Assembly (NCBI GenBank): GCA_945874355.1
Contig: CAMCGB010000002.1
Coordinates: forward strand, 1 to 64,000
DNA length: 64,000 nt
Origin: an uncultured Bacteroides sp.
GTDB taxonomy: Bacteria; Bacteroidota; Bacteroidia; Bacteroidales; UBA932
Direction of reading: 5' to 3'
Below are positions 40,577-48,666 of this stretch, piece after piece. Numbering within the stretch: position 1 is the stretch's first letter; each line of letters begins with the position of its first letter. Made by a program: the position numbers and the translations under genes. Below the pieces are notes generated by a model. That model made no database searches. It worked only from the letters and a program-made list of their open reading frames with translations, and was not told the origin of the DNA.

Positions 40577-41457
40577 AGTATATTCATAGACTGTTCACGA
40601 ATCTTTTCGAGCTCGTCTTTCATCTGAACGACGAGCTTTTGTATTTGTGCGTGGTTGGCCTTTGAGCCGGTGGTGTTGATTTCCCTGCCCATCTCCTGGA
40701 TTATGAAGCCGAGCTTCTTGCCGGGATAGTCCTCAGAATCAATAGTGTCGAAGAAATACTTGCAGTGCTGGCGCAGTCTGACTTTCTCTTCGTTGATGTC
40801 CAGCTTCTCAAGGTAGAATATCATCTCCTGCTCGAAGCGCTCCGCGTCCAGCTTGACTTCAAGCTCCGAGGCCGCCTTGAGCAGCCTTTCGCGCACGGCC
40901 TCTTTGCGCTCAGCCTCGCACTTCTCTACCTGGTCATACAGGTCAAGGATTTTGCCCACCCTTGAGCTGACGTCTTTGTAAAGGGCAACTCCTTCCGTCT
41001 TCCTGTAGTCGTTGACCTTTTCGAGGCACTCTTCGAGGGCTGACAGCACGATAGGGTAGTCCTGCTCCGCAATCAGGTCCTGCTTCTTGTTGTCCATCAC
41101 TTCGGGCATCCTCAATATGGTGCTCAGCAGAAACGCATCCGAGCCTGAGTCGCTCACAATACCGGCCTCAGAAGCTATTTCGCGGGCGCTCTGCAGGTAG
41201 CTCAGGGCTATCTCCCTGTTGATCTGCCGGGCGGAACTGCCTTCGCCGCTCTCCCAGTTCAGATACACGTCTATAGTGCCCCTTACCAGGGCGGAGCTTA
41301 TTATCGACCTGAATTCCAGCTCCTTGTCTTTGGGAAGTATGTCCCTTTTAAGATTGATGTCGCAGGATTTGGAGTTGAGGGTTCTGATTTCTATCGTAAG
41401 TTTACCTGTTGAAAGCTGTGCTTCGGCTTTGCCGTAGCCGGTCATTGAACGTATCAT
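40573..41457 (-). CDS. YicC/YloC family endoribonuclease
   Basis: 294 residues matching the YicC family, shown in other bacteria to be an endoribonuclease acting on small RNAs. The N-terminus MIRSMTGYGKAE and EIRTLNSKSCDINL, and the C-terminal DUF1732 part with LGFIIQEMGREINTTGSKAN (the family's conserved ending) are clear. It lies 45 bases downstream of the short-chain dehydrogenase gene at 41503, and whether it belongs to that operon is uncertain. Confidence 0.92.
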
Positions 41458-41502
41458 AAGGATAAATAGTATAATTGTCTGATATTGTCGAGTTTTCGCG
41501 GG

Positions 41503-42324
41503 CTATAAAGAAAATCCGGCGCATTCCATCGCCTTGTCCAAAAGCAGCGCGGCCTTGTCTTTGTCCCTGGAGTAAGAGCGGGGCAGGTCCTTCATCCCTG
41601 ACGAAGTGAAAAGCTTCCCGCTTCCGTTGTAGTTCAAGGCGAGCAGGGCGCTCTGCACGCCTTTCTCGGGACTCTTGCAGAAGGGGCGGAAAAGCACGTC
41701 GGCAAGCGGATCGAACCATCTGTCGAGGCTTATCATCGAACTGTTTACAATCCCCGGGTCTGAGAAATTGACCCTTATGCCGCTGCGGGCGCTGAACTCC
41801 AGGCCGCAGAGCAGCAGGGCCCTCTTGGTCCTGGCATAAGTGGAGAGCTGGCCGTAGTCCTTCCCGCCCCTCTCGGTAAGCAGGGTGTCGGTGCCTACAA
41901 GACGGCAGGTGAGCGATACCATATTCACGATTTGAGCCTCGGGAGTCAGATTGCCCTTCAGCAGCGCGCTGAGCAGCAGGGGTGAGAGGAAATTGACCTG
42001 GCAGGCCCTTTCGTATCCGTCGGAGGTGAGGCCATAGCGGCGCGGCATTGTCCCGGCATTGTTGAACAGCGCCTTCACTTTTGTATCTCCCAGCGCAGAG
42101 GCGAAGGCTCTTACCGAAGCGAAAGAGCAAAGGTCCAAAGGCTTGATTTCCAGGCAGGCGTCCCCCAGTCCCTCTCCGGCGAGGATCTCCTCCCTTGCTT
42201 TCTCTGCCTTCTCTACAGATCTGCAGGCCATAATGACCTTCTCTCCCTTGCGGACCAGATTCCGGCAGGCGGCCTTTCCCATACTGCCGCTGGCACCAGT
42301 AACTATTATATAAGAGTCTGTCAT
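41503..42324 (-). CDS. Short-chain dehydrogenase (WWOX/RDH-like), steroid-type operon
   Basis: A 273-residue NAD(P)-dependent short-chain dehydrogenase of the retinol-dehydrogenase/WW-oxidoreductase-like group. Cofactor motif VTGASGSMGKAA at the N-terminus, NNAGTM, catalytic serine in NMVSLTCRL, and the catalytic YARTK. The frame opens at 42357, but MTDSYIIVTG (ATG 42324) is the natural start and avoids a 28-base overlap with the gene before it. Last gene of the operon with the 5-alpha-reductase and flavin oxidoreductase. An oxidation or reduction of a ring hydroxyl/ketone is inferred from the neighbours. Confidence 0.85.
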   Translation of the reverse strand: MTDSYIIVTGASGSMGKAACRNLVRKGEKVIMACRSVEKAEKAREEILAGEGLGDACLEIKPLDLCSFASVRAFASALGDTKVKALFNNAGTMPRRYGLTSDGYERACQVNFLSPLLLSALLKGNLTPEAQIVNMVSLTCRLVGTDTLLTERGGKDYGQLSTYARTKRALLLCGLEFSARSGIRVNFSDPGIVNSSMISLDRWFDPLADVLFRPFCKSPEKGVQSALLALNYNGSGKLFTSSGMKDLPRSYSRDKDKAALLLDKAMECAGFSL

Positions 42325-42329
42325 TGTAA

Positions 42330-43118
42330 CTATTTGATTTTCTTCCATATATAACATACCAGGCGGCGCGGGATAAGGTAAATCAGAGGCGGAAGGTAGT
42401 AGGACATAAGGCCGGGGTTGACTGTCTTGCGGCCTTTGTAAACACCTTTCAGGGCCTTGCGCACGACACTCTTTGTGCTCTTGATTACCCCGAGGGAGCA
42501 GCCCAGCTTCATAAGGGAGGGCTTAAGGTGGTAAAGGGGAGTGGCGACGGCTCCGGGGCAGACGGTGGTAACCCTTACGCCGTAGGGCCTGTATTCGTAC
42601 CAAAGAGATTGCGAGAAACTCTTAAGGAATGCTTTCGTGGCAGAATAGGTCGTGATGCCCGGTACCGGAAGCTTCGCCGCCACCGAGGCCATATTGACTA
42701 TATAGCCGCAGCCTCTCTGTTTCATCTTCTCTCCGAGCAGCACGCACAGCCTTGCGGGAGTAGCAGTGTGCAGCTGCATCATAGCCTTCATCCTCGGATA
42801 CAGCTCCTCACTCATCTCCTTGAAGAAGAAAAAGCCGGCATTGTTTATAAGTATATCTATTTCAATACTTTGACTATCGCACCAAGCTACCAGCTCCTCT
42901 GCTGCGCTCTCGAGGGCAAGGTCCTGGTACTTTGCTAGGGCCTCCACTCCGAACTCTTTGCTCAACTCTTGAGCCGCCTGGAGAAGTTTCTCTTCCTCAT
43001 TGCTTACCATCACGAGACGGCATCCTGCCGCGGCGAGCTGCCTGGCGTATTCAAGCCCCATCCCCGAACTCGCTCCGGTGACAAGGGCCGTAGGCTTTCT
43101 GTTCAGTCTTACGCTCAT
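42330..43118 (-). CDS. Short-chain dehydrogenase (hydroxysteroid-dehydrogenase-like)
   Basis: A 262-residue short-chain dehydrogenase: cofactor site VTGASSGMGLEYA, ILINNAGFFFF, catalytic serine in VNMASVAAKL, YSATK, and CPGAVATP. A hydrophobic-basic C-terminal tail (YYLPPLIYLIPRRLVCYIWKK) could touch the membrane. The general shape is that of the 17-beta-HSD12/DltE-like group. The frame extends 49 codons upstream, but the ATG at 43118 overlaps the stop of the flavin oxidoreductase by exactly 4 bases (ATGA) and starts just before the fold. A 3-hydroxysteroid dehydrogenase role is possible, not proven. Confidence 0.87.
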   Translation of the reverse strand: MSVRLNRKPTALVTGASSGMGLEYARQLAAAGCRLVMVSNEEEKLLQAAQELSKEFGVEALAKYQDLALESAAEELVAWCDSQSIEIDILINNAGFFFFKEMSEELYPRMKAMMQLHTATPARLCVLLGEKMKQRGCGYIVNMASVAAKLPVPGITTYSATKAFLKSFSQSLWYEYRPYGVRVTTVCPGAVATPLYHLKPSLMKLGCSLGVIKSTKSVVRKALKGVYKGRKTVNPGLMSYYLPPLIYLIPRRLVCYIWKKIK

Positions 43119-44362
43119 TGTCCAAGCTGCTTTTTGATCTGCGTCTCCGCCTTTTCGACTTCTTTGCTCAGCTTGGCGGGCATATTCTCTACGCAAGTGT
43201 GGCATTTCATCTCCAGGGTGTACATTCTTCCTATGCAGTAGTTCGAATGTCCGCACTGGCTGCACTCCTGCTCCCCGCTGCGAAGTTTGTTCACAAACTC
43301 AGTGTCCCTCACCAGGGCCCTGGCCACCTGAAGGGCAGTAAAGCCTTCAGACAGAACCTCTTCCATCTTGGCTTTGGAGGTCATGCCTCCAACATATATA
43401 AGGGGCATCTTCAGAGCTTTCCTGAACACTTTGGCGTCATCGAGGAAGTAGGCTTCCTTGTAGGGTACGCTCGGGATAAGGATACGTCCCCCGAGGGCAA
43501 GGCCGGCCTTGAGCCACCAGAAATGCTTCATATCCATATAGTGGGCGAGAGTTTTCAAAGGCATAGCTCCCCTCATCACTTCCATAGGGGCGCGGCTCAC
43601 AAATCCTGCCGACAGTACGAGGGCGTGCACTCCCATCTTTTCAAGCTCTTTTGCCACTTCCAGACATTCCTCTGTCTGCATTCCGCCCTTGAAGCCGTCG
43701 TGCATATTGACTTTGGCTATTACGCCCATATCGCTTCCGGCGTGCTTGAGCACATTTGCCATCACCAGCTTCATAAATCTCATCCTGTTCTCGAGGCTGC
43801 CTCCGAACTCGTCGCGGCGGCGGTTGGTGTAGGGAGAGAGGAACTGGCTGATCAGGTAGCCGTGACCGCAGTGGATCTCAACGCAGTCAAAGCCGGCCTC
43901 GCGGGCGAGGTCTACGGCCGTCCCGAAGTCCTCTACCAGAGACAGGATTTCGTCCTTCTTAAGGGCCCTGGCCCAGGTGGGGGAGTAGAGGTTGAAGCCG
44001 CTGGAGGCTCCGACAGGGGTGCAGCCGCAGGTCGCGCGGTGGGTCATATTGCCGCAGTGTCCCAGCTGGATTGACACCTTGGCTCCGTACGAATGGATGG
44101 CATCAGTCATCTTTCTGAGCTCCGGCACTATTTCCTTTCTCATCCAGAGCTGGCCGTCGAACGAAAGACCGGAACGGTTGACGGCGGCATAAGCGACTGT
44201 GGTCATTCCGACGCCGCCTTTGGCTACTGCCGTATGGTAGTTGAAAAGGTCCTGCGAAGGGCTGTTGCCATAGGCCATATTTTCGAAAGCAGCCGAGCGT
44301 ATGACGCGGTTGCGAAGCTCTACAGGCCCGATTTTGCAGGGGGTGAATATTGCAGATTCCAT
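43115..44362 (-). CDS. Old Yellow Enzyme-type NADH:flavin oxidoreductase
   Basis: A 415-residue FMN TIM-barrel ene-reductase. Family motifs: IFTPCKIGPVELRNRVIRSA, VSIQLGHCGN, EIHCGHGYLISQFLSPYTN, RDEFGGSLENRMRF and YVGGMTSKAKMEEV. The end has a cysteine group (CSQCGHSNYC, then CHTC) like the 4Fe-4S site of 2,4-dienoyl-CoA reductase/BaiCD relatives, but the FAD/NAD domain of those roughly 640-residue enzymes is absent. Next to a steroid 5-alpha-reductase homologue it is a candidate delta-4 or delta-1 ene-reductase of steroids or bile acids. Confidence 0.9.
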   Translation of the reverse strand: MESAIFTPCKIGPVELRNRVIRSAAFENMAYGNSPSQDLFNYHTAVAKGGVGMTTVAYAAVNRSGLSFDGQLWMRKEIVPELRKMTDAIHSYGAKVSIQLGHCGNMTHRATCGCTPVGASSGFNLYSPTWARALKKDEILSLVEDFGTAVDLAREAGFDCVEIHCGHGYLISQFLSPYTNRRRDEFGGSLENRMRFMKLVMANVLKHAGSDMGVIAKVNMHDGFKGGMQTEECLEVAKELEKMGVHALVLSAGFVSRAPMEVMRGAMPLKTLAHYMDMKHFWWLKAGLALGGRILIPSVPYKEAYFLDDAKVFRKALKMPLIYVGGMTSKAKMEEVLSEGFTALQVARALVRDTEFVNKLRSGEQECSQCGHSNYCIGRMYTLEMKCHTCVENMPAKLSKEVEKAETQIKKQLGQ

Positions 44363-44368
44363 TGTTTT

Positions 44369-45142
44369 CTAATATATGAAAGGTATGATTCTTTTAACTT
44401 TGCTTGTGTCCAGCTCGTCGGGGAACTCAGTCTTGTAGCGCTCATAGATGCGCCTTGCCCTGGGGCAGAGGTTAGCAAAAGTCCACAGCGCGAAAACGGC
44501 TCCGGACAGCGACCAGGTAAGGATGGCGAAGCCTACCCATTCCAGGAGTTCTCCGAAGTAATTGGCCGAGGTCACGTACTTGAACATTCCGCCTTTGGGC
44601 AGGTAATGGCGGTTGTCCCCCGGGGCTCTGAGGTTGCGTATGATGCTGTCGGACTGGATATTGATATACATCCCGACGAAGAACACCACGACTCCGGCAA
44701 GGAAGCGGGGGTCGCGCAGGTAGCTTTCAGTATAAAGCCCCGGGTCGGATATGTAGAACAGCCAGCCTCCCTGCATAAGGGCGTTGAGGGTGTTGAATGT
44801 GACCCCCATAATGATGATGCTGGCAGGCATACGGCTCTTCCCGGATATCAGGAAGGGGAAGACGAAAGACCTCTGGAAGTAGTGCAGCTCGAAGATTAGC
44901 AGGAACACAAGCAGGCAAACGTTGTCTTTCCTGTCGCACAGCAGCCACAGCACCAGCATAGCGATGAAGACGGGACTCTCCATCAGTACCCAGCCTAGTT
45001 TGTTGTTCACCGACGGGCCCCATTTGCGGTTGTAGAACTTGCCGTAGCCGGCGTCCACAAAATGAAGGGCCACAAAAACGACTATCGCTACAAGCGACAT
45101 CACAAGGAGGAAAATATTGAAAGAATGAACGCTGGGTATCAT
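44369..45142 (-). CDS. Steroid 5-alpha-reductase family membrane protein
   Basis: 257 residues with about seven membrane helices. Similarity to eukaryotic SRD5A1/2 runs over the whole length: the GYGKF and WVLMESPVF region, where E55 aligns with the catalytic E57 of human SRD5A2; the NADPH-site stretch NIQSDSIIRNLRAPGD; PKGGMFKYVTSANYFGELLEW; and the terminal KRIIPFIY. These enzymes reduce the 4,5 double bond of 3-oxo-delta-4 steroids with 5-alpha stereochemistry using NADPH. Homologues (5AR) are reported in gut Bacteroidales that make allo-bile acids. It lies 6 bases upstream of the flavin oxidoreductase. Confidence 0.88.
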   Translation of the reverse strand: MIPSVHSFNIFLLVMSLVAIVVFVALHFVDAGYGKFYNRKWGPSVNNKLGWVLMESPVFIAMLVLWLLCDRKDNVCLLVFLLIFELHYFQRSFVFPFLISGKSRMPASIIIMGVTFNTLNALMQGGWLFYISDPGLYTESYLRDPRFLAGVVVFFVGMYINIQSDSIIRNLRAPGDNRHYLPKGGMFKYVTSANYFGELLEWVGFAILTWSLSGAVFALWTFANLCPRARRIYERYKTEFPDELDTSKVKRIIPFIY

Positions 45143-45145
45143 AAA

Positions 45146-45784
45146 CTAAAGAGAGTGCAGGTAGCCGAAAGTCTTTTTGAAATTGCCGTATTTCAGGTCG
45201 CTTTCCCTGATGAGGAAATTGAAAGTTCCGCTGTCGTAGAAACGTATGCCCAGGTCGTCATCTTCGTCAATCTGGAGCAGGTTCAGGCAGCCTTCATTCC
45301 ATTGGGCGACATCGTCGTAGAAGGGCAGGCCCAGAAGTTTGTGACCCATAGAGCGGTCCTCACATCTTTCGAAGCTCAGCTCCATAGCCTTCTCGGCAAG
45401 CGGGTTGTCGTCGTCATCGACCAGGATGCAGGTGTTGAAGGTCTCCATATTGATGCTCTTTGCATACTTTACTGCAATCATAGGCCTGTCCCAGCGTCCC
45501 ATAGGAGAGCTCTGAGGCGATTCGTAGCCAAGAAAATCGTCTATTGCCGCAAAAAAATACAGCATTCCCTCGTGCGGCAGGCGGCCTTCGGGGTCGAGAG
45601 CGGCGATGTCTTCGCAGTCTATCTGGCAGATAAAAGTAAGAGGGTACTCCTGCATCGTTCCGTCCTTATCTTCATACTCCATCATCGGGTATTCAACCTG
45701 GGGCGGGAGGTCGGGGTCTCCCCACCATTTGCTGCAGCAGAACAGGGTCTTTCCGCTTGCCTTGGGTATCAGTTGTATTGCCAT
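45146..45784 (-). CDS. YwqG/DUF1963 family protein
   Basis: A 212-residue soluble protein of the DUF1963 (YwqG) family: the tryptophan-rich KWWGDPDLPPQVEYP, LTFICQIDCEDIAALDPEGRLP, GMLYFFAAIDD and the C-terminal WNEGCLNLLQIDEDDDLG are typical. The family is fairly common as a stand-alone protein of unknown role. It is first in the operon with the steroid-reductase set (3 bases before the 5-alpha-reductase), which may be chance or may point to a partner role. Confidence 0.85.
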   Translation of the reverse strand: MAIQLIPKASGKTLFCCSKWWGDPDLPPQVEYPMMEYEDKDGTMQEYPLTFICQIDCEDIAALDPEGRLPHEGMLYFFAAIDDFLGYESPQSSPMGRWDRPMIAVKYAKSINMETFNTCILVDDDDNPLAEKAMELSFERCEDRSMGHKLLGLPFYDDVAQWNEGCLNLLQIDEDDDLGIRFYDSGTFNFLIRESDLKYGNFKKTFGYLHSL

Positions 45785-45838
45785 AACATTCCAGTCTTAA
45801 TTAATTGATATCGCCTATGCGGGGCGTGAATAATTCAA

Positions 45839-45869
45839 TAAAGGTAGCAATTATCCTTGAATTAGCCAA
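45839..45869 (-). promoter_or_regulatory. Probable promoter of the steroid-reductase-like operon
   Basis: Minus-strand TTG (45867-45869), a 20-base spacer and TACCTTTA (45839-45846), one base off TAnnTTTG. It leaves a leader of about 50 bases before the ATG at 45784. Confidence 0.5.
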
Positions 45870-45899
45870 AATTGATGTATTTCTGTCGTTTTTAAGCAT

Positions 45900-45913
45900 A
45901 ATATTCGAATATT
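45900..45913. promoter_or_regulatory. Perfect 14-bp palindrome in the glnS promoter region
   Basis: AATATTCGAATATT is self-complementary and lies 5 bases before the -7 element of glnS, where a repressor could occlude RNA polymerase. It might equally be chance in an AT-rich stretch. Confidence 0.3.
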
Positions 45914-45918
45914 TTCCC

Positions 45919-45926
45919 TATTTTTG
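45919..45926 (+). promoter_or_regulatory. Promoter -7 element for glnS
   Basis: TATTTTTG fits TAnnTTTG, 48 bases before the ATG at 45975. No convincing -33 TTG. Confidence 0.5.
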
Positions 45927-45974
45927 GAAGTTTGAAATGTCAATCTGAACAGACACAGTAGAGTATAACGCATT

Positions 45975-47627
45975 ATGGAAGAAGAGAGAAAGTTGAATTT
46001 CCTTGAGGAAATCATTGAACAAGACCTCAAAAGCGGAAAAGTGGATTCGATTCTGACCCGTTTCCCTCCCGAACCCAACGGCTATCTGCACCTCGGCCAC
46101 GCCAAGAGCCTGTGCATCAATTTCGGACTCGCCGCCAAGTACGGCGGAAAGACCAATCTCCGCTATGACGACACCAATCCGGTCAAGGAGGATGTCGAGT
46201 ATGTGGACTCTATTAAGGAAGACATACGCTGGATGGGTTTCCAGTGGGAGAAGGAGTGCTATGCATCCGACTATTTCGACCAGCTTTACGAGTGGGCCGA
46301 AGAACTCATAAAGAGAGGCCTCGCATACGTTGATGACCAGAGCCAGGAGGAGATTTCCAAAGGCAGGGGAACCGTTGACCAGCCCGGAATCGAGAGCCCC
46401 TGGAGGAACCGCAGCGTGGAGGAGAACCTGAAGCTTTTCAGGGAGATGAGGGACGGCAAATATGCCGACGGCGAGAAGGTCCTCAGGGCGAAGATCGATA
46501 TGGCCCATCCCAATATGATGTTCCGCGATCCTCTTCTCTACCGCATCAAGCACGCCTCGCATCACCGCACGGGCGACAAGTGGTGCATCTATCCTATGTA
46601 TGACTATACCCACGGGCAGTGCGACTCGATTGAGAACATCACCCATTCAATCTGTACCCTCGAGTTCGACGTGCACCGTCCCCTGTATGACTGGTTCATC
46701 CAGACTCTGGGCATTTATCCCTCGCATCAGTACGAGTTTGCCCGTCTGAACCTCACCTATACTCTTATGTCCAAGCGCAAGCTTCTGGAACTGGTGCAGA
46801 AGGGGCTGGTATCAGGCTGGGACGACCCCCGGATGCCGACGCTGTGCGGAGTCAGGAGGAGAGGCTATACTCCCGAGAGCCTGAAGATGTTCTGCGACAA
46901 GATAGGCGTGTCCAAGAGGGACCAGCTGATTGATATCCAGCTGCTTGAGTGGTGCGTAAGGCAGGATTTGAACGCCCGCAGCAACAGATATATGGTGGTT
47001 CAGGACCCTGTGAAGCTGACGATTACCAACTATCCCGAGGGCCAGGTCGAGTGGTTCGACTGCCCGCTCAATCCCGCAGAGCCCGAAGGGGCGAGCCGCA
47101 GAGTGCCTTTCACCCGTGAGCTCTACATCGAAAGGGCAGACTTTATGGAGGATGCACCCAAGAAGTTCTTCCGCCTAAAGCCCGATGGAGAGGTCCGTCT
47201 CAAATACACCTATATCATCAAGTGCGAGGAGGTTATCAAGGACGAAAACGGAAATGTTACTGAGCTCCGCTGCACCTATGACCCCAGCACCAGGCCCGGG
47301 GCAGGGGAGTGGCGCAGCGTCAAGGGTACCATCCACTGGGTCAGCTGCGAGTCAGCCAGGAAGATCAGCCTCCGCAACTACGACCGTCTCTTCACTCTCG
47401 CCGATATGAGCCAGGTGCCCGAGGACAAGGATTACAAGGATTTCCTGAATCCCGAGTCCCTTACCTATGCCTCTGCCTGGGCAGAACCCGCCCTGCTCGA
47501 AGACAAGAGCGGAATTGCCGTCCAGTTCGAGCGTACGGGCTATTATGTGCTTGACAAAGATTCCACTGAGAGTGAGCCTGTATTCAACAGGACAGTCACT
47601 CTCAAGGACTCCTATAAACCCGAGTAG
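45975..47627 (+). CDS. glnS: Glutaminyl-tRNA synthetase
   Basis: A 550-residue class I synthetase attaching glutamine to tRNA(Gln). The HIGH-type motif is PPEPNGYLHLGHAKS near residue 34, followed by NLRYDDTNPVKEDVEYVDSI-type substrate region and the KMSKS-type motif MSKRK in LTYTLMSKRK. The C-terminal anticodon-binding beta-barrels are complete. The full-length GlnRS means that this organism need not rely on the transamidation route for Gln-tRNA. It is monocistronic and convergent with the zinc dehydrogenase gene 3 bases away. Confidence 0.96.
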   Translation: MEEERKLNFLEEIIEQDLKSGKVDSILTRFPPEPNGYLHLGHAKSLCINFGLAAKYGGKTNLRYDDTNPVKEDVEYVDSIKEDIRWMGFQWEKECYASDYFDQLYEWAEELIKRGLAYVDDQSQEEISKGRGTVDQPGIESPWRNRSVEENLKLFREMRDGKYADGEKVLRAKIDMAHPNMMFRDPLLYRIKHASHHRTGDKWCIYPMYDYTHGQCDSIENITHSICTLEFDVHRPLYDWFIQTLGIYPSHQYEFARLNLTYTLMSKRKLLELVQKGLVSGWDDPRMPTLCGVRRRGYTPESLKMFCDKIGVSKRDQLIDIQLLEWCVRQDLNARSNRYMVVQDPVKLTITNYPEGQVEWFDCPLNPAEPEGASRRVPFTRELYIERADFMEDAPKKFFRLKPDGEVRLKYTYIIKCEEVIKDENGNVTELRCTYDPSTRPGAGEWRSVKGTIHWVSCESARKISLRNYDRLFTLADMSQVPEDKDYKDFLNPESLTYASAWAEPALLEDKSGIAVQFERTGYYVLDKDSTESEPVFNRTVTLKDSYKPE

Positions 47628-47630
47628 GAC

Positions 47631-48656
47631 TTAAGACCTGAAGTCCACGACTATACGGAATACCTTACCGGGATTGTCGCTCCACCATCTGAGTGTCTCA
47701 AGGGCCTCAGATGGTTTTATTGTTCTGGTGACGAGGCTCTCCACGGGACACTCTCCGCTCTGCATATAGCGGATGACGGCCCTGAAATCGTTGGGCGTGG
47801 AGTTGCGCGAGCCCAGGATGTCCATCTCTTTCTGCACGAAAAGCCTGGTGTTCAGGCTCACGTCATTGGAGGCGTAACCTATGCAGACTATTCTTCCGCA
47901 GAAGGCCACCTCGTTCACGGCCATCTGATAAGTAGCGGTGCTGCCCACGGCCTCTATCACCACGTCGGGACCGTCCCCGCCTGTAAGCTCGCCCAGAGCG
48001 TAATGGACATCGGTTTTGAGAGTGTTGATGCAGAAAGCGGCACCCATTTTTGAAGCAAGTTCCAGTTTGTCGTCATCGATGTCGGCGGCAATCACCCTTG
48101 CGCCCCGCAGTGAAGCGCGCACGATGGCTCCCAGTCCTACCATACCGCAGCCGATTACCAGAACGCAGTCGTTGTCGCTGACCCTGCCCCGGTCCACAGC
48201 GTGGAATCCTACGCTCATCGGCTCTATCAGAGCGCTTTGCAGAGTGGTAAGTCCGCTGCAGGGGATGACCTTCTCATAGGGCAGGATTATGTATTCGCAC
48301 ATTGCTCCGTTTCTTTGGACGCCGAGCGTGCGGTTGTTCCTGCAGGCATTTGTCCGTCCCGCGCGGCAGGATGAACAGCTTCCGCAAGCGGAATATGGAT
48401 TGCAGGTCACGACTGTGCCTTTTTTCAGATACGAAGGCACATTCTCTCCAGTCCGCTCTATCAGGGCGCCGATTTCGTGGCCGGGGATCACCGGGTTGAG
48501 TGCCATTGAGTTGCCGCCTTTGAAGGTCTTTATGTCCGAGCCGCAGAAGCCTACGTGGCAGATGCGCAGCAGGACTTCGTTTCCGGCAATCTTATCTTCG
48601 AACATCACGTCTTTGATTTCGAGTTCTCCGTTGTGTGAGATGTATAGGGCTTTCAT
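47631..48656 (-). CDS. Zinc-binding medium-chain dehydrogenase
   Basis: A 341-residue MDR-family alcohol dehydrogenase related to sorbitol, threonine and L-galactonate dehydrogenases. Catalytic zinc site CGSDIKTF and PGHEIGALIE, structural zinc site CGSCSSCRAGRTNAC, and the NAD fold VLVIGCGMVGLGAIV. It is the last gene of the operon with an L-galactose-dehydrogenase-like AKR and a lactonase-like amidohydrolase, so its substrate is probably a sugar acid (for example L-galactonate or L-fuconate), by inference. Confidence 0.88.
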   Translation of the reverse strand: MKALYISHNGELEIKDVMFEDKIAGNEVLLRICHVGFCGSDIKTFKGGNSMALNPVIPGHEIGALIERTGENVPSYLKKGTVVTCNPYSACGSCSSCRAGRTNACRNNRTLGVQRNGAMCEYIILPYEKVIPCSGLTTLQSALIEPMSVGFHAVDRGRVSDNDCVLVIGCGMVGLGAIVRASLRGARVIAADIDDDKLELASKMGAAFCINTLKTDVHYALGELTGGDGPDVVIEAVGSTATYQMAVNEVAFCGRIVCIGYASNDVSLNTRLFVQKEMDILGSRNSTPNDFRAVIRYMQSGECPVESLVTRTIKPSEALETLRWWSDNPGKVFRIVVDFRS

Positions 48657-48666
48657 ATTCTTTAAT

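Noticed and set aside
41503..45142. A classical bai operon for bile-acid 7-alpha-dehydroxylation
   Set aside because: No BaiB, BaiE, BaiF or BaiG counterparts nearby, and the OYE protein lacks the C-terminal half of BaiCD/BaiH. Only ring reduction and hydroxyl oxidation are supported.
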